Source: Amycolatopsis oliviviridis (GTDB taxonomy: Bacteria; Actinomycetota; Actinomycetes; Mycobacteriales; Pseudonocardiaceae). Taken from it: a stretch of DNA of 64,000 bases. Location of the stretch: assembly GCF_014654365.1 (NCBI RefSeq), contig NZ_BNAY01000001.1:1550001-1614000 (forward strand), read 5' to 3'. The first letter of the stretch is position 1. Every line of letters starts with the position of its first letter. A program made the translations under genes and the position numbers. The notes beneath the pieces were generated by a model. The model was not told the origin of the DNA, ran no database searches, and saw nothing but the letters and a program-made list of their open reading frames with translations. This document shows, piece after piece, positions 15,157 to 23,721 of this stretch.

Positions 15157-15612
15157 TCAGCGGTTCTGGACGTGCTGCCAGCCGAAGCGGCCCTTGATGC
15201 AGAGGTTCCCGTGGGTCACCGGGCACTCGTGCGGCGAGGTGACCTTGACGATCTCGTTGTCCTGGACGTGCAGGGTGAGGTTGCAGCCGACCCCGCAGAA
15301 GGTGCAGACGGTGGTCGTCGCGGTCTGCCGGGACTCGTCCCAGGTGCCGTCCTCACGCTTGTCGTGCTCGCGCTTGAAACTCAGCGCGCCGGCCGGGCAG
15401 ACCTCGACACAGTTTCCACAGTAGACACACGCGCTGTCCGGCAGCGGGTTCGCGAACTCCGTCGAGATCCGCGCGTCGAAACCGCGTCCCGCCATGGTGA
15501 TGGCGAAGGTGTTCTGCCACTGCTCGCCGCACGCGTCGACGCATTTGTAGCCCTGGATGCATTTCCCGTAGTCGCGGACGTAGAGCAGCCTTCGGCCCGG
15601 AAGTCCACGCAT
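15157..15612 (-). pseudogene. Truncated formate-dehydrogenase-type iron-sulfur subunit
   Basis: About 151 residues remain, starting at ATG 15612 just 15 bp after the acetyltransferase gene. What is left matches the C-terminal half of the roughly 290-residue actinobacterial 2Fe-2S/4Fe-4S protein linked to formate dehydrogenase. It contains a ferredoxin part (LYVRDYGKC..YKCVDACGEQ and SACVYCGNCVEVCPAGAL) and the terminal cluster domain VCTFCGVGCNL..GNLCIKGRFGWQHVQNR. The N-terminal 2Fe-2S domain is absent. The first cluster motif reads CIQGYKC instead of the expected CxxCxxC, so one cysteine ligand is also lost. Truncation plus ligand loss indicates a decaying gene; a short functional ferredoxin cannot be excluded. 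Confidence 0.72.
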
Positions 15613-15626
15613 CGCCGAGCCGGAGA

Positions 15627-16271
15627 TCAGCCGAGGCCCAGCACCGGGAGACACTCCTGGACGCCGGTCAGTTCGATGTCGTCGCGCCGCGTCCGGTCCC
15701 AGACATCCCTGGTCAGCCGCCAGCACTGGATCAACCCGACCTCTCCGCGGCGGGTGTCCCAGGTGGTGCCGTTCTCCTCGTAACCCAGCGCCCGGGACAC
15801 CCGGTTGGACGCGTCGTTGTCGGCGAAAGCGTCGCTCGACGCCTCCTTCGCGCCCAGGCCGGCGAACGCCAGATGCAACACGGCCGCGCGCATCTCCGTC
15901 CCGAGCCCGCGTCCGCGCCGTCCCGGTGCCAGCCACGAAAAACTCGACACCGTCCCGAATTTGGCGAAGTCGGTCCCGATCAGGTCCTGCATCCCGATCG
16001 GCTCGCCGTCCAGCAGCACGACGAAGTACAGCCGCCAGAAGCCCGGGTCCACGCGGGCTCGTCCCGCCCAGATCCCCCGCAGCCACCGCCATTCGCGGTC
16101 GGGATTGTCCGCGTACAACGAAATCGGGTCGTCGAACGGCCAGGGCGCGGTTTCCGCGACACCGACGCGGACGGTCGGGGCCAGCCGCTCCAGCAACTCG
16201 TCCGACGCCCCGGCCAAGGTCAGCCGCGGCGTCCGCACCTCGATGTTCAGCGGAGGGTACGTGTGGCTCAT
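15627..16271 (-). CDS. GNAT family N-acetyltransferase (RimJ/RimL type)
   Basis: This 214-residue protein opens with the RimJ-like IEVRTPRLTLAGASDELLERL. It contains the acetyl-CoA binding segment SWLAPGRRGRGLGTEMRAAVLHLAF followed by the ASSDAFADNDASNRVSRALGYEENG strand-helix that closes the GNAT fold. The acceptor is unknown, probably a protein alpha-amine or a small molecule. It stands directly upstream of the truncated iron-sulfur gene on the same strand, and an epoxide hydrolase gene is divergent from it. Confidence 0.87.
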   Translation of the reverse strand: MSHTYPPLNIEVRTPRLTLAGASDELLERLAPTVRVGVAETAPWPFDDPISLYADNPDREWRWLRGIWAGRARVDPGFWRLYFVVLLDGEPIGMQDLIGTDFAKFGTVSSFSWLAPGRRGRGLGTEMRAAVLHLAFAGLGAKEASSDAFADNDASNRVSRALGYEENGTTWDTRRGEVGLIQCWRLTRDVWDRTRRDDIELTGVQECLPVLGLG

Positions 16272-16347
16272 CCTCGGGACCGTAGGCGGACGGGGACGCC
16301 CGGCGCACCGGATTTTTTGTCGGACACCCTTGTTATCGTCGGCGGCC

Positions 16348-17502
16348 ATGGAGACCACGCCCTTCCGAGCCCGGTTCCCGGCCGCCGATCTCGAAGACCT
16401 CCGCGCCCGGCTCCGCCGCACCCGCTGGCCCGAGGACGAGACCGTCGACGACTGGTCGCAAGGTGTGCCCGCCGCGTATCTGCGCGAGCTGTGCTCCTAC
16501 TGGGCGGACACCTACGACTGGCGTGCCGCGGAGTCCCGGCTCAACGCCGTCCCCCAATTCAGGAGCGAGATCGACGGGCTCGGCATCCACTATCTGCACG
16601 CCCGTTCCCCGCATCCCGGCGCTCTGCCGCTGATCCTCAGCCATGGCTGGCCGGGATCGGTCTTCGAATTCCTCGACGTGATCGGCCCGCTCACCGATCC
16701 GGTCGCCCACGGCGGCGACGCCGCGGACGCCTTCCACGTCGTCGTTCCCTCGCTGCCCGGATACGGCTTCAGCGACAAACCCGCGAAGACGGGCTGGTCG
16801 ATCCAGCGCATCGCCGACACGTGGATCCGCCTCATGGACGGCCTGGGCTACGAACGCTTCGGCGCCCAGGGCGGCGATTGGGGCACGAGCATCACCACGC
16901 TCATGGGACGGACGGCGCCCGAGCGCCTGGCGGGAATCCACCTCAACCCGCCGCTCGCGGCACCGGATCCGGCGACGTTCGGTGACCTCACCGAAGCCGA
17001 GCGGAAATCGCTCGACGACCTCGAACGCGGGAACGTGGACGGCTCGGGTTACGCGAACCTGCAGACGACGAGGCCGCAGACGATCGGCTACGCGCTGACC
17101 GATTCACCGGCCGCGCTGTGCGCGTGGATCGTCGAGAAGTTCCAGGCGTGGACCGATTGCGACGGCCGCCCGGAGAACGCGCTGAGCCGGGACGCGATGC
17201 TCGACGACATCACGCTCTACTGGCTGACCGGTACCGGCGCCTCGTCCGCGCGGTTGTACTGGGAGAGTTTCGCCGAGGTGTCGAGCTGGTTCACCGAATC
17301 CACTGTGGACACGATCACCGTGCCGACGGGCTGCTCGATCTTCCCGCGCGAGTCGCCGCGCCCGTCCCGTCGCTGGGTCGAGCGCCGGTTCACCGACATC
17401 CGGTACTGGAACGAACTGGAGCGAGGCGGCCACTTCGCGGCCTTCGAGCAGCCGGCCGTGTTCACCGAGGAGGTGCGGTCGTTCTTCCGGCTCGTGCGAT
17501 GA
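16348..17502 (+). CDS. Epoxide hydrolase (EHN-domain alpha/beta hydrolase)
   Basis: The 384-residue protein begins with the EHN lid domain (FRARFPAADLEDLRARLRRT..WPEDE and GVPAAYLRELCSYWADTYDWR), then the hydrolase core. Visible active-site features are the oxyanion HGWPGSVFEFLDVI, the nucleophile Asp in AQGGDWGTSITTL and the base His in LERGGHFAAFEQP near the C-terminus. The family opens epoxides to diols. A MerR gene with its own promoter starts 45 bp after the stop. No cofactor is needed, and its natural substrate is unknown. Confidence 0.9.
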   Translation: METTPFRARFPAADLEDLRARLRRTRWPEDETVDDWSQGVPAAYLRELCSYWADTYDWRAAESRLNAVPQFRSEIDGLGIHYLHARSPHPGALPLILSHGWPGSVFEFLDVIGPLTDPVAHGGDAADAFHVVVPSLPGYGFSDKPAKTGWSIQRIADTWIRLMDGLGYERFGAQGGDWGTSITTLMGRTAPERLAGIHLNPPLAAPDPATFGDLTEAERKSLDDLERGNVDGSGYANLQTTRPQTIGYALTDSPAALCAWIVEKFQAWTDCDGRPENALSRDAMLDDITLYWLTGTGASSARLYWESFAEVSSWFTESTVDTITVPTGCSIFPRESPRPSRRWVERRFTDIRYWNELERGGHFAAFEQPAVFTEEVRSFFRLVR

Positions 17503-17506
17503 CCGC

Positions 17507-17526
17507 TTGACTGTGACACCGTGTCA
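17507..17526 (+). promoter_or_regulatory. MerR-type promoter with operator palindrome
   Basis: A TTGACT -35-like hexamer (17507-17512) is followed at once by the perfect palindrome TGACACCGTGTCA (17514-17526), with the MerR start at 17548. An operator placed between -35 and -10 is the standard MerR arrangement. A matching -10 is not clear. Confidence 0.6.
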
Positions 17527-17547
17527 GGCTGTCAGGTGGGAGTCGTC

Positions 17548-18363
17548 ATGTTCAGTATCGGAGATTTCGCCAAGCACGGCCGCGTGTCGGTCCGGATGCT
17601 GCGGCACTACGACGCCATCGGGCTGCTGCGGCCCGCCCATGTCGACCCGTTCAGCGGGTACCGGTCCTACGCCGGCGACCAGCTGGCCCGCCTCAACCGG
17701 GTGATCGCGCTCAAGGATCTCGGCTTCACGCTCACCCAGGTCCAGGAGATCCTCGACGCGGAGATCGGCGTCGACGAGCTGCGCGGGATGCTGCGGCTGC
17801 GCCGGGCCGAGCTCGAAGCCGCCATCGCCGCCGACGAGGCACGGCTGAAGGCCGTCGAAGCGAGGCTCCGGTCGATCGAAAGAGAGGGAAGCATGCCTTC
17901 CGAGGACGTCGTCGTCAAAAGCCTCCCCGCGGTGCGCGTCGCCGAGCTGACCGGGACAGCGAGCGGATACGTGAACGAGGAGATCGGACCGGTCGTGCAA
18001 GGGCTGTACAAGGAACTGTTCGGGGCGCTCGGCCCGATCACGCCGTCCGGGCCGCTCATCGCCTACTACGAGGACGACGCCGACGGCGAACGGGTGCTGA
18101 TCCACGCCGCCGCCCCGATCGCGGCCGAAACCGACGGCTCCGAAGGATTCTCGACGGTGAGCCTCGCCGAGGTGCCGACCGCGGCGACGATCCTGCACCG
18201 GGGCTCGATGGAGACCGTGCTCTCCAGCTACCAGGCACTGGCGCGGTGGGTCGACGCGCACGGATACCGCGCGAACGGCCCGGCGCGGGAGTTCTACCTC
18301 GAATGCCCCGCCGACGGGGACAAGTGGGTCACCGAGTTGCAGCAGCCGATCGCCAAGGCCTGA
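17548..18363 (+). CDS. MerR family regulator with GyrI-like effector domain
   Basis: Start at ATG 17548 gives 271 residues. The MerR DNA-binding domain (SIGDFAKHGRVSVRMLRHYDAIGLLRP split over residues 3-29, then SGYRSYAGDQLARLNRVIALKDLGFTL) is followed by a coiled-coil dimer helix rich in Glu/Ala/Arg (LRRAELEAAIAADEARLKAV). A C-terminal effector-binding (GyrI-like) domain runs from about residue 130 (VVVKSLPAVRVAELTGTASG to FYLECPADGDKWVTELQQPI). Such regulators respond to hydrophobic or cationic drugs. A palindrome in its own promoter suggests autoregulation. Confidence 0.9.
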   Translation: MFSIGDFAKHGRVSVRMLRHYDAIGLLRPAHVDPFSGYRSYAGDQLARLNRVIALKDLGFTLTQVQEILDAEIGVDELRGMLRLRRAELEAAIAADEARLKAVEARLRSIEREGSMPSEDVVVKSLPAVRVAELTGTASGYVNEEIGPVVQGLYKELFGALGPITPSGPLIAYYEDDADGERVLIHAAAPIAAETDGSEGFSTVSLAEVPTAATILHRGSMETVLSSYQALARWVDAHGYRANGPAREFYLECPADGDKWVTELQQPIAKA

Positions 18364-18378
18364 CCGGAGCAGAGCCGG

Positions 18379-18435
18379 ATGTCATGAAAGGGGCGTTCAG
18401 GACGTTTCTTGTCCTGAACGCCCCTTTCATGACAT
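18379..18435. repeat. Long palindrome, TGAAAGGGGCGTTCAGG family, copy 1
   Basis: Perfect 25-bp arms (18379-18403 and 18411-18435) with a 7-nt loop, between the convergent MerR and alpha/beta hydrolase genes. A 24-bp core of the arm is identical to the arm at 48554-48616, 30 kb away. The TGA of the hydrolase gene lies inside the right arm. Confidence 0.88.
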
Positions 18436-19248
18436 ATCGAGGTGCCGCACCAGGAAGTCGGTCAAGGCGCCACGGAACGCGTCCGGCGCCTCCAGCCACG
18501 GCACGTGACCGACCCCGGGCAGCCGCACCCGGGTCACCGAGGGCAGGGCCGGCTCCAGCGAGTCGACCGCCCATCTAGGCCGGTTGTCCGCCGTCCCGTC
18601 CATGATCAACGTCGGCACCCGCAGCGACCGGCAGGCCTCGACGAGTTCCTGCTCCGGCACCGTCCGCATCTCTTCACTCAGCGCGGCGTTCGCCTCGTAG
18701 TTGATCGGAAACCAGGGTGTCGCCATCGCTTCGGCATGGTGCGCGCCATCCGCCACGAAGTCGGCCGTCCATTGCAGCACCGCGAGTTCACGCTCTTCGG
18801 CCTCGTCGCGGCTCTTCGCACGAAGCTCGGCCCACCGCGAGTGCCGTTCTCCCAGCGCCTGCTCGAAATTCCGCTTGAACTCCGCGTGCCAGTCGTATCC
18901 GAGGCCGACACCCGACACGTAGACGAGCGCGCTCACCCGCTCCGGATGCGCGAGGGCGTAGAGGAGACCGAGATGCGCGCCCCACGAATGCCCGAGCACC
19001 GGGACCCGGTCGAGCCCGTGCCCCTCACGGACGGCGTCGACGTCGGCCACCATCCGCTCGAGCGTGTACGGGCCGCGCGGTTCCGAGCGACCGGCACCGC
19101 GCTGATCCCACCGGATCAGCCGGAATCCCGGACCGGGATCGAGTGTGCCGAACATGTCCCACAGGCCCGGGCCGCCGTGGCAGCACAGGATCGGCTCGCC
19201 CCGGCCGGTCGCCGAGGTCCACAGTTCGCAGCCGTCGTCGGTGATCAC
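18427..19248 (-). CDS. Alpha/beta hydrolase, proline-iminopeptidase-like
   Basis: The GTG at 19248 gives 273 residues starting VITDDGCELWTSATGRGEPI. The HGGPGLWDMF oxyanion motif, IRWDQRGAGRSEPRGPY and the nucleophile elbow PVLGHSWGAHLGLLYALAHP are the proline-iminopeptidase pattern. An Asp in LIMDGTADNRP and a His in LPGVGHVPWLEAP complete the triad. Substrate could be an N-terminal prolyl peptide or another small amide or ester. The final residues and stop codon fall within the palindrome at 18379-18435. The acetyltransferase gene at 19300 is divergent from it. Confidence 0.87.
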   Translation of the reverse strand: MITDDGCELWTSATGRGEPILCCHGGPGLWDMFGTLDPGPGFRLIRWDQRGAGRSEPRGPYTLERMVADVDAVREGHGLDRVPVLGHSWGAHLGLLYALAHPERVSALVYVSGVGLGYDWHAEFKRNFEQALGERHSRWAELRAKSRDEAEERELAVLQWTADFVADGAHHAEAMATPWFPINYEANAALSEEMRTVPEQELVEACRSLRVPTLIMDGTADNRPRWAVDSLEPALPSVTRVRLPGVGHVPWLEAPDAFRGALTDFLVRHLDMS

Positions 19249-19299
19249 CCCGCGATTATCCGGTAGGCGCGGCCGCCGCCGTTGGCTATGTTCCGCGGA

Positions 19300-19866
19300 A
19301 TGACGACGTACACGCCGCCGCAGCGGACGGCCACCCTCGCCGACGCGCCCGCCATCGCGGCGCTGATGCGGGCCTCGGTGCTGGAGTTGTTCCCCCGGTT
19401 CCACGACGAGCGGCAGACCGCGAGCGCGGCGGAGCACGTCGCGGCCCTCGACCTGCGGCTGCTCGAAGACGGCACCTACTTCGTGCACGAGGCCGACGGC
19501 GAGATCGTCGCCTGCGGAGGCTGGAGCAGGCGTAACAAGACACATGCGGGCTCCGGCGACGCGGCGGACGACGACCGGCTGCTCGACCCGGCCACCGAGC
19601 CCGCGCGGGTGCGCGCCATGTTCGTCCGAGGTGACTGGACCCGGCGCGGGCTCGGGCGCGCGATCCTGGAGTCGTGCCGTCTCGCGGCGAAAGCCGAGGG
19701 GTTCACCTCGCTGACCCTGACCGCGACCATGCCCGGCGTCCCGCTGTACCTGTCGTTCGGCTTCACCGAAGTCGAACGGGTGACGGTGACGACGCCCGAC
19801 GGTGTCGACCTTCCGGGCGCCGTCATGGCCCGGGACATCGACCGGCCGGATAGGATCGGAGAATGA
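19300..19866 (+). CDS. GNAT family N-acetyltransferase
   Basis: I take ATG 19300 (188 residues, beginning TTYTPPQRTATLADAPAI); an in-frame ATG at 19288 is also possible. The acetyl-CoA loop is in MFVRGDWTRRGLGRAILESC, followed by FTSLTLTATMPGVPLYLSFGF, which is typical of the GNAT fold. Its TGA overlaps the ATG of the LysE exporter gene, so the two are translationally coupled. That coupling suggests the exporter may remove the acetylated product or a related amino acid, but this is only inferred. Confidence 0.86.
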   Translation: MTTYTPPQRTATLADAPAIAALMRASVLELFPRFHDERQTASAAEHVAALDLRLLEDGTYFVHEADGEIVACGGWSRRNKTHAGSGDAADDDRLLDPATEPARVRAMFVRGDWTRRGLGRAILESCRLAAKAEGFTSLTLTATMPGVPLYLSFGFTEVERVTVTTPDGVDLPGAVMARDIDRPDRIGE

Positions 19867-20489
19867 TTTCGGGGGCCACCGCACTTTCGTTCGTCCTGGT
19901 CTGCCTGCTCGGCGCGATGGCGCCCGGCCCGGATTTCCTGGTGGTGACCCGCAGCGCGATCCTCGGCGGGCGCAAGGCCGGGGTCGCCGCGGGACTCGGC
20001 ATCGCGCTCGGCGTGTTCGTCTGGGTGGTCGCGATCGCGCTCGGTGTCGGGGCGATCCTGACCGTGTCCGCGGTCGCCTTCACCGTGGTGAAAATGATCG
20101 GCGCCGCGTACCTGATCTTCCTCGGCGTCAAGGCCTGGCTGGCGGTACGCCGCGGCGACTACGGCGAACTCAAGGACAAGGTGGCGCCCGTCGTCGAGCC
20201 CAGGGAGGCGTTCCGGCAGGGACTGCTCACCAACCTGCTCAACCCGAAGGTCGCGGTCTTCTTCCTCGCGCTGGTCCCCCAGTTCCTCCCGCATTCGGCC
20301 TCGACCGCGCAGACCCTGCAACTGGCGGTGCTGGCCACGATGGTGGCCGTGGTGTGGACTTTCGTCCTGGCGACGCTGGTCGGTTCGCTGCGGCGGTTCT
20401 TCGCCTCCGGCCGGGTGCGTCGCGCGATGGACGCGGTGATGGGCACCTTGCTGGTCGGGCTCGGCATCCGCGTCGCCGTCCAGAACTGA
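19863..20489 (+). CDS. LysE/RhtB family amino-acid exporter
   Basis: The 208-residue membrane protein has six hydrophobic segments and the family motifs GAMAPGPDFLVVTRSAILGG near the N-terminus, KMIGAAYLIFLGVKAW in the middle, and FRQGLLTNLLNPKVAVFFLALVPQFL before the fourth to sixth segments. Exporters of this family expel lysine, threonine, homoserine lactone or cysteine metabolites. It shares an ATGA overlap with the acetyltransferase gene upstream and is followed by a long palindrome. Confidence 0.9.
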   Translation: MISGATALSFVLVCLLGAMAPGPDFLVVTRSAILGGRKAGVAAGLGIALGVFVWVVAIALGVGAILTVSAVAFTVVKMIGAAYLIFLGVKAWLAVRRGDYGELKDKVAPVVEPREAFRQGLLTNLLNPKVAVFFLALVPQFLPHSASTAQTLQLAVLATMVAVVWTFVLATLVGSLRRFFASGRVRRAMDAVMGTLLVGLGIRVAVQN

Positions 20490-20498
20490 CCCGAAGCG

Positions 20499-20547
20499 CG
20501 TGAAGGCCCCCTTCCCTCGGCTGAGCAGAGGGAAGGGGGCCTTCACG
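20499..20547. repeat. Long palindrome, TGAAGGCCCCCTT family
   Basis: Perfect 20-bp arms (20499-20518, 20528-20547) with a 9-nt loop, between the convergent LysE and MetE-like genes. The outer GTGAAGGCC is shared with elements at 35984, 40649 and (as ATGAAGGGGCC) 57509. Confidence 0.88.
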
Positions 20548-20551
20548 TGGC

Positions 20552-21613
20552 TCAGCCGAGGGCTTCGGCGGCGAGGCGCGTTCCTTCGACGCGGGCGGCG
20601 ATCTTGGCGAACGCGGTCTCCCGCGACGTCGAGGTGTCGTCGGCGAACGGCGAGAACCCGCAGTCGTCACAGGTGCCCAGCCGGTCCGGCGGGATGAACC
20701 GGGCCGCCTGGAGGACCCTGTCCCGGATCTCCTCGGCGGTCTCGACCCGCGGGTCGATCGGGTCGGTCACGCCGACGAAGATCCGCTGTTCCGGGCGTGC
20801 GTGCTCGGCGATCACCCGCAGCGCCCGCTCGGGGTCCGCCTCGCTGGCCATCTGGACGTAGACGTTGCCCACCTTCAGCTGGAACAACGTCGGCAGGAGC
20901 CCGGCGTAGTCGACGTCGAGGCTGTGCACGGAGTCCTGATCCCCACCGGGGCAGGTGTGCACCCCGATCCTCTTCCGCTCCTCCTCGGAGAACCGGTCGA
21001 GCACGGCGTTGTTCAGGTCCACAAAGGACTGCAGCAGGCTGCCGGACGGGTCGAGTTTCAGCGACAACCGGCCTTCGGTGAAGTCGATCTGAACACTGTC
21101 GGCGCCGGCGTCGAGGCTGCGGCGGATATCTGCCTCCGCCTCATTCACCAGGTCGGCAATGAACTGTTCTTTGTCATATCCGGCCAATTCCTCACCGGGA
21201 TAGACGAGCCCGATCGCCGAAGCCGCGATCACCGCCTGCTTCACCGGTTTGGTCGCGTGCTTTTTGGCTTCGCGGAGATAAGTGTCGGCATAGGTCTGAT
21301 AGCGGAAAGGTCCGGCGGTCAGCTTCGGCAGCTGCCGGGTGTGCCCGTCGGCGAAGGGGATGACGACGCCGTCGGGCGCCAGGGAGGCGAGGCCCGCCAA
21401 GGGATACGTGGCGAAGCTCGGCTTGCCCTGCTCGCCGTCGGTGATGACCGGCGAACCGGTCTCCTCCAGCCGCTTGATGGTTTCCACGAGGGCTTTTTCC
21501 TGCGACTCGCCGAGACCGTCGGCGTCGAGGCGCCCGGCCGCGTGCTCGCCGAGCGCCTCGACCAGATAGCCCGGACGGGGAATGCTGCCGATCGGTTCGG
21601 TGGGGATGGTCAT
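20552..21613 (-). CDS. MetE-like cobalamin-independent methyltransferase (single catalytic domain)
   Basis: At 353 residues this has only the C-terminal catalytic half of MetE (about 750 residues). The zinc-binding pattern is present: His and Cys in GVHTCPGGDQ and the Cys of TCDDCGFSPFADD, plus an Asp/Glu in VQIDFTEGRL. MetE relatives of this size in actinomycetes transfer methyl groups to thiols, but usually need another protein as donor. The nearby ahcY suggests a role in the activated methyl cycle or a related thiol methylation. The 258-bp region upstream of its start carries two short inverted repeats (21721-21735 and 21767-21784). Confidence 0.83.
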   Translation of the reverse strand: MTIPTEPIGSIPRPGYLVEALGEHAAGRLDADGLGESQEKALVETIKRLEETGSPVITDGEQGKPSFATYPLAGLASLAPDGVVIPFADGHTRQLPKLTAGPFRYQTYADTYLREAKKHATKPVKQAVIAASAIGLVYPGEELAGYDKEQFIADLVNEAEADIRRSLDAGADSVQIDFTEGRLSLKLDPSGSLLQSFVDLNNAVLDRFSEEERKRIGVHTCPGGDQDSVHSLDVDYAGLLPTLFQLKVGNVYVQMASEADPERALRVIAEHARPEQRIFVGVTDPIDPRVETAEEIRDRVLQAARFIPPDRLGTCDDCGFSPFADDTSTSRETAFAKIAARVEGTRLAAEALG

Positions 21614-21871
21614 CGCTCGCGTCCTCCCAGATGGAGCTGCCCGTGGCCGCCCTGGCCACCAGCGTGGAAACTACCGATCACACCCCATCTTTGACGATCT
21701 TTCCGCGTGCCGAAACCACTAATGGCGCAACCATTCGGCCCAGAAGGGATGTGCCATTCGCCAAGGCGTATAGGACGTTATACGATTTTCCTCGAAATTC
21801 GATGCTTACCCGGCGCGGCACCTGGGTATTCCGTGGATGTCGACGGGCGGGGCGCGCCGAAGGAGAAACCG

Positions 21872-22138
21872 ATGCTGAGCCATCACGATCGGCAAGAGCT
21901 GGAGAAGATCGAGCGCTGGTTCGAGCTCACCGAGCCGGCGCTGGCCGCCCGGCTCCGCGCCGGCAGGCCCGCACGGCCCCCGCTGCTCCGGCTGACGGTC
22001 CTCCTGACCCTCGACATCGTCGCGGGTCTGCTCATGCTGCTGGGCATGGTGCTGAACAGCCCGGCTCTCCTGCTGACCGGAATGCTCACCGTGACCATGG
22101 CGGTGATCGTGCACCTGTCCCGGTTCGGGCAGGACTGA
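21872..22138 (+). CDS. DUF3040 family small membrane protein
   Basis: Start at ATG 21872 after AAGGAG gives 88 residues. The N-terminal LSHHDRQELEKIERWFELTEP is the DUF3040 signature, followed by a basic linker (ARLRAGRPARP) and two hydrophobic helices (LTVLLTLDIVAGLLMLLGMV and SPALLLTGMLTVTMAVIVHL). These proteins are common in actinomycetes and their function is unknown. No clear partner gene lies next to it. Confidence 0.87.
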   Translation: MLSHHDRQELEKIERWFELTEPALAARLRAGRPARPPLLRLTVLLTLDIVAGLLMLLGMVLNSPALLLTGMLTVTMAVIVHLSRFGQD

Positions 22139-22201
22139 TCACCCTCCCCGCGCGCCGGTAGAGTCCGGGCGTTACGTCCGGTTTCTCTGGGAGGAAGACG
22201 C

Positions 22202-22627
22202 ATGCGGTTCATGATCATCATCAAGGCGGACGAGGATTCCGAAGCCGGGAAGATGCCGCCGATGGAGGCCCTGACCGCCATGGCGAAGTTCAATCAAGAC
22301 ATGCTCGACGCCGGGATCCTCGTGGGTGGCGAAGGTCTGCAGGAGAGCTCGAAGGGCGCGCGGGTCACGCTCGGCGCCGCCGGGGCCACGGTCACCGACG
22401 GCCCGTTCACCGAGGCCAAGGAACTGGTCGGCGGCTTCTGGATCGTCGACGTCCCTTCGCGCGCCGAAGCGATCGAGTGGGCGAAGCGCTGCCCCACTCC
22501 CCCGCACGGCGACACCGTGCTCGAAGTCCGCAAGATCCTCGAAGCCGAGGACTTCGGCGAGGCCTTCACGCCGGAACTGCAGGAGAACGAGCAGCGGATG
22601 CGCGACGAGGTCGCCGAACGGTCTTAA
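22202..22627 (+). CDS. YciI/DGPF-domain protein
   Basis: The 141-residue protein begins MRFMIIIKADEDSE and carries the DGPFTEAKELVGGFWIVDVPSRAEAIEWAK core that names the DGPF/YCII family. Members are often encoded next to ECF sigma-factor genes and may act as small sensors or enzymes, but no sigma-factor gene is visible here. DNA polymerase IV starts 9 bp after its stop, so co-transcription is plausible. Confidence 0.87.
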   Translation: MRFMIIIKADEDSEAGKMPPMEALTAMAKFNQDMLDAGILVGGEGLQESSKGARVTLGAAGATVTDGPFTEAKELVGGFWIVDVPSRAEAIEWAKRCPTPPHGDTVLEVRKILEAEDFGEAFTPELQENEQRMRDEVAERS

Positions 22628-22636
22628 GCTTCGCTC

Positions 22637-23689
22637 ATGGTCGTCCGGGAGTGGGTACTTCACGTCGACCTCGACCAGTTCATCGCGGCGGTCGAGGTCG
22701 CCCGGCGGCCTGAGCTGCGGGGCAAGCCCGTGGTCGTCGGCGGCACCGGCGACCCGACCGAACGAGCCGTCGTGGCGACGGCGTCGTACGAGGCGCGGGA
22801 GTTCGGCGTCCAGTCCGGGATGCCGTTGCGAACCGCCGCGAAACGCTGCCCTGACGCGATCTTCCTCGCCACCGACGCGCCCGCGTACCAAGAAGTCTCC
22901 GATCGGGTGATGGCGACGCTGCGGGAATTCCCGGTGGTGGTCGAGGTGCTCGGCTGGGACGAAGCGTTCCTCGGCGCCACCACCGACGATCCCGAAGCGC
23001 TCGCCGCCGACCTCCGGCGGGTGGTGGCCGAGGAAACCGGACTGTCCTGTTCGGTCGGTATCGGGGACAACAAGCTGCGCGCGAAACTCGCCACCGGTTT
23101 CGCCAAACCGGCCGGGATCTTCCGTCTCGTCCAGGAGAACTGGTGGGACGTCATGGCCGAGAAGCCGACGGACGCGCTGTGGGGCATCGGCGCCAAGACC
23201 ACGAAGAAGCTCGCCGAAGCCGGCTACCGGACCGTGCTGGAGCTGGCGGGCGCCGATCCGGCGGACCTCGCCGCCCGGTTCGGCCCGAAGCTCGGCCCGT
23301 GGTACCGGATCCTCGCCGGCGGGATCGGCGACGCCGAGGTCACCGCGACGCCTTATGTGGCGCGGTCACGCAGCCGCGAGACGACTTTCCAGCAGAACCT
23401 GACCGATCCCGGCGTCATGGCCGCCGAGGTCGCCGCCCTGGCGAAACGCGTTTCCGCCGACGTCGCCGAGGAAGGCAGGCCCGCCGCGCGGGTCGCGGTC
23501 AAGGTCAGGTTCGCCCCGTTCCTGACCCATACGCACAGCGTGACCCTGCCCGCACCGACCGCGGATCCGGCCGAGATCGAGAAGGCCGCGCTGGCCGTCC
23601 TCGACATGTTCGACCTCGGCCGACCGGTCCGGTTGCTGGGTGTCCGGGCCGAGTTCCTCTCGACGGCGGCGCGATCCGCGTCGCCTTGA
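22637..23689 (+). CDS. dinB: DNA polymerase IV (Y family)
   Basis: The 350-residue translesion polymerase has the three catalytic carboxylates: Asp in [13 protein letters not shown], and Asp-Glu in [14 protein letters not shown]. The second motif normally reads SxDEAxLD, so the Gly-Trp before the Asp is a deviation. The finger ([18 protein letters not shown]), thumb helix-hairpin-helix ([17 protein letters not shown]) and little-finger domain follow. There is no clear C-terminal beta-clamp peptide. It copies damaged templates with low fidelity. It starts close behind the YciI-type gene. Confidence 0.9.
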   Translation: MVVREWVLHVDLDQFIAAVEVARRPELRGKPVVVGGTGDPTERAVVATASYEAREFGVQSGMPLRTAAKRCPDAIFLATDAPAYQEVSDRVMATLREFPVVVEVLGWDEAFLGATTDDPEALAADLRRVVAEETGLSCSVGIGDNKLRAKLATGFAKPAGIFRLVQENWWDVMAEKPTDALWGIGAKTTKKLAEAGYRTVLELAGADPADLAARFGPKLGPWYRILAGGIGDAEVTATPYVARSRSRETTFQQNLTDPGVMAAEVAALAKRVSADVAEEGRPAARVAVKVRFAPFLTHTHSVTLPAPTADPAEIEKAALAVLDMFDLGRPVRLLGVRAEFLSTAARSASP

Positions 23690-23721
23690 CAGCGCTCGCG
23701 GCGCTTTGCCATTCTGGTTCC

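Noticed and set aside
15613..16308. N-terminal extension of the iron-sulfur frame upstream of 15612
   Set aside because: It overlaps the acetyltransferase gene in another frame and does not resemble the missing 2Fe-2S domain.
20500..20697. Short reading frame starting within the palindrome (VKAPFPR...)
   Set aside because: It runs into the antisense of the MetE-like gene; the peptide pattern comes from the palindrome itself.
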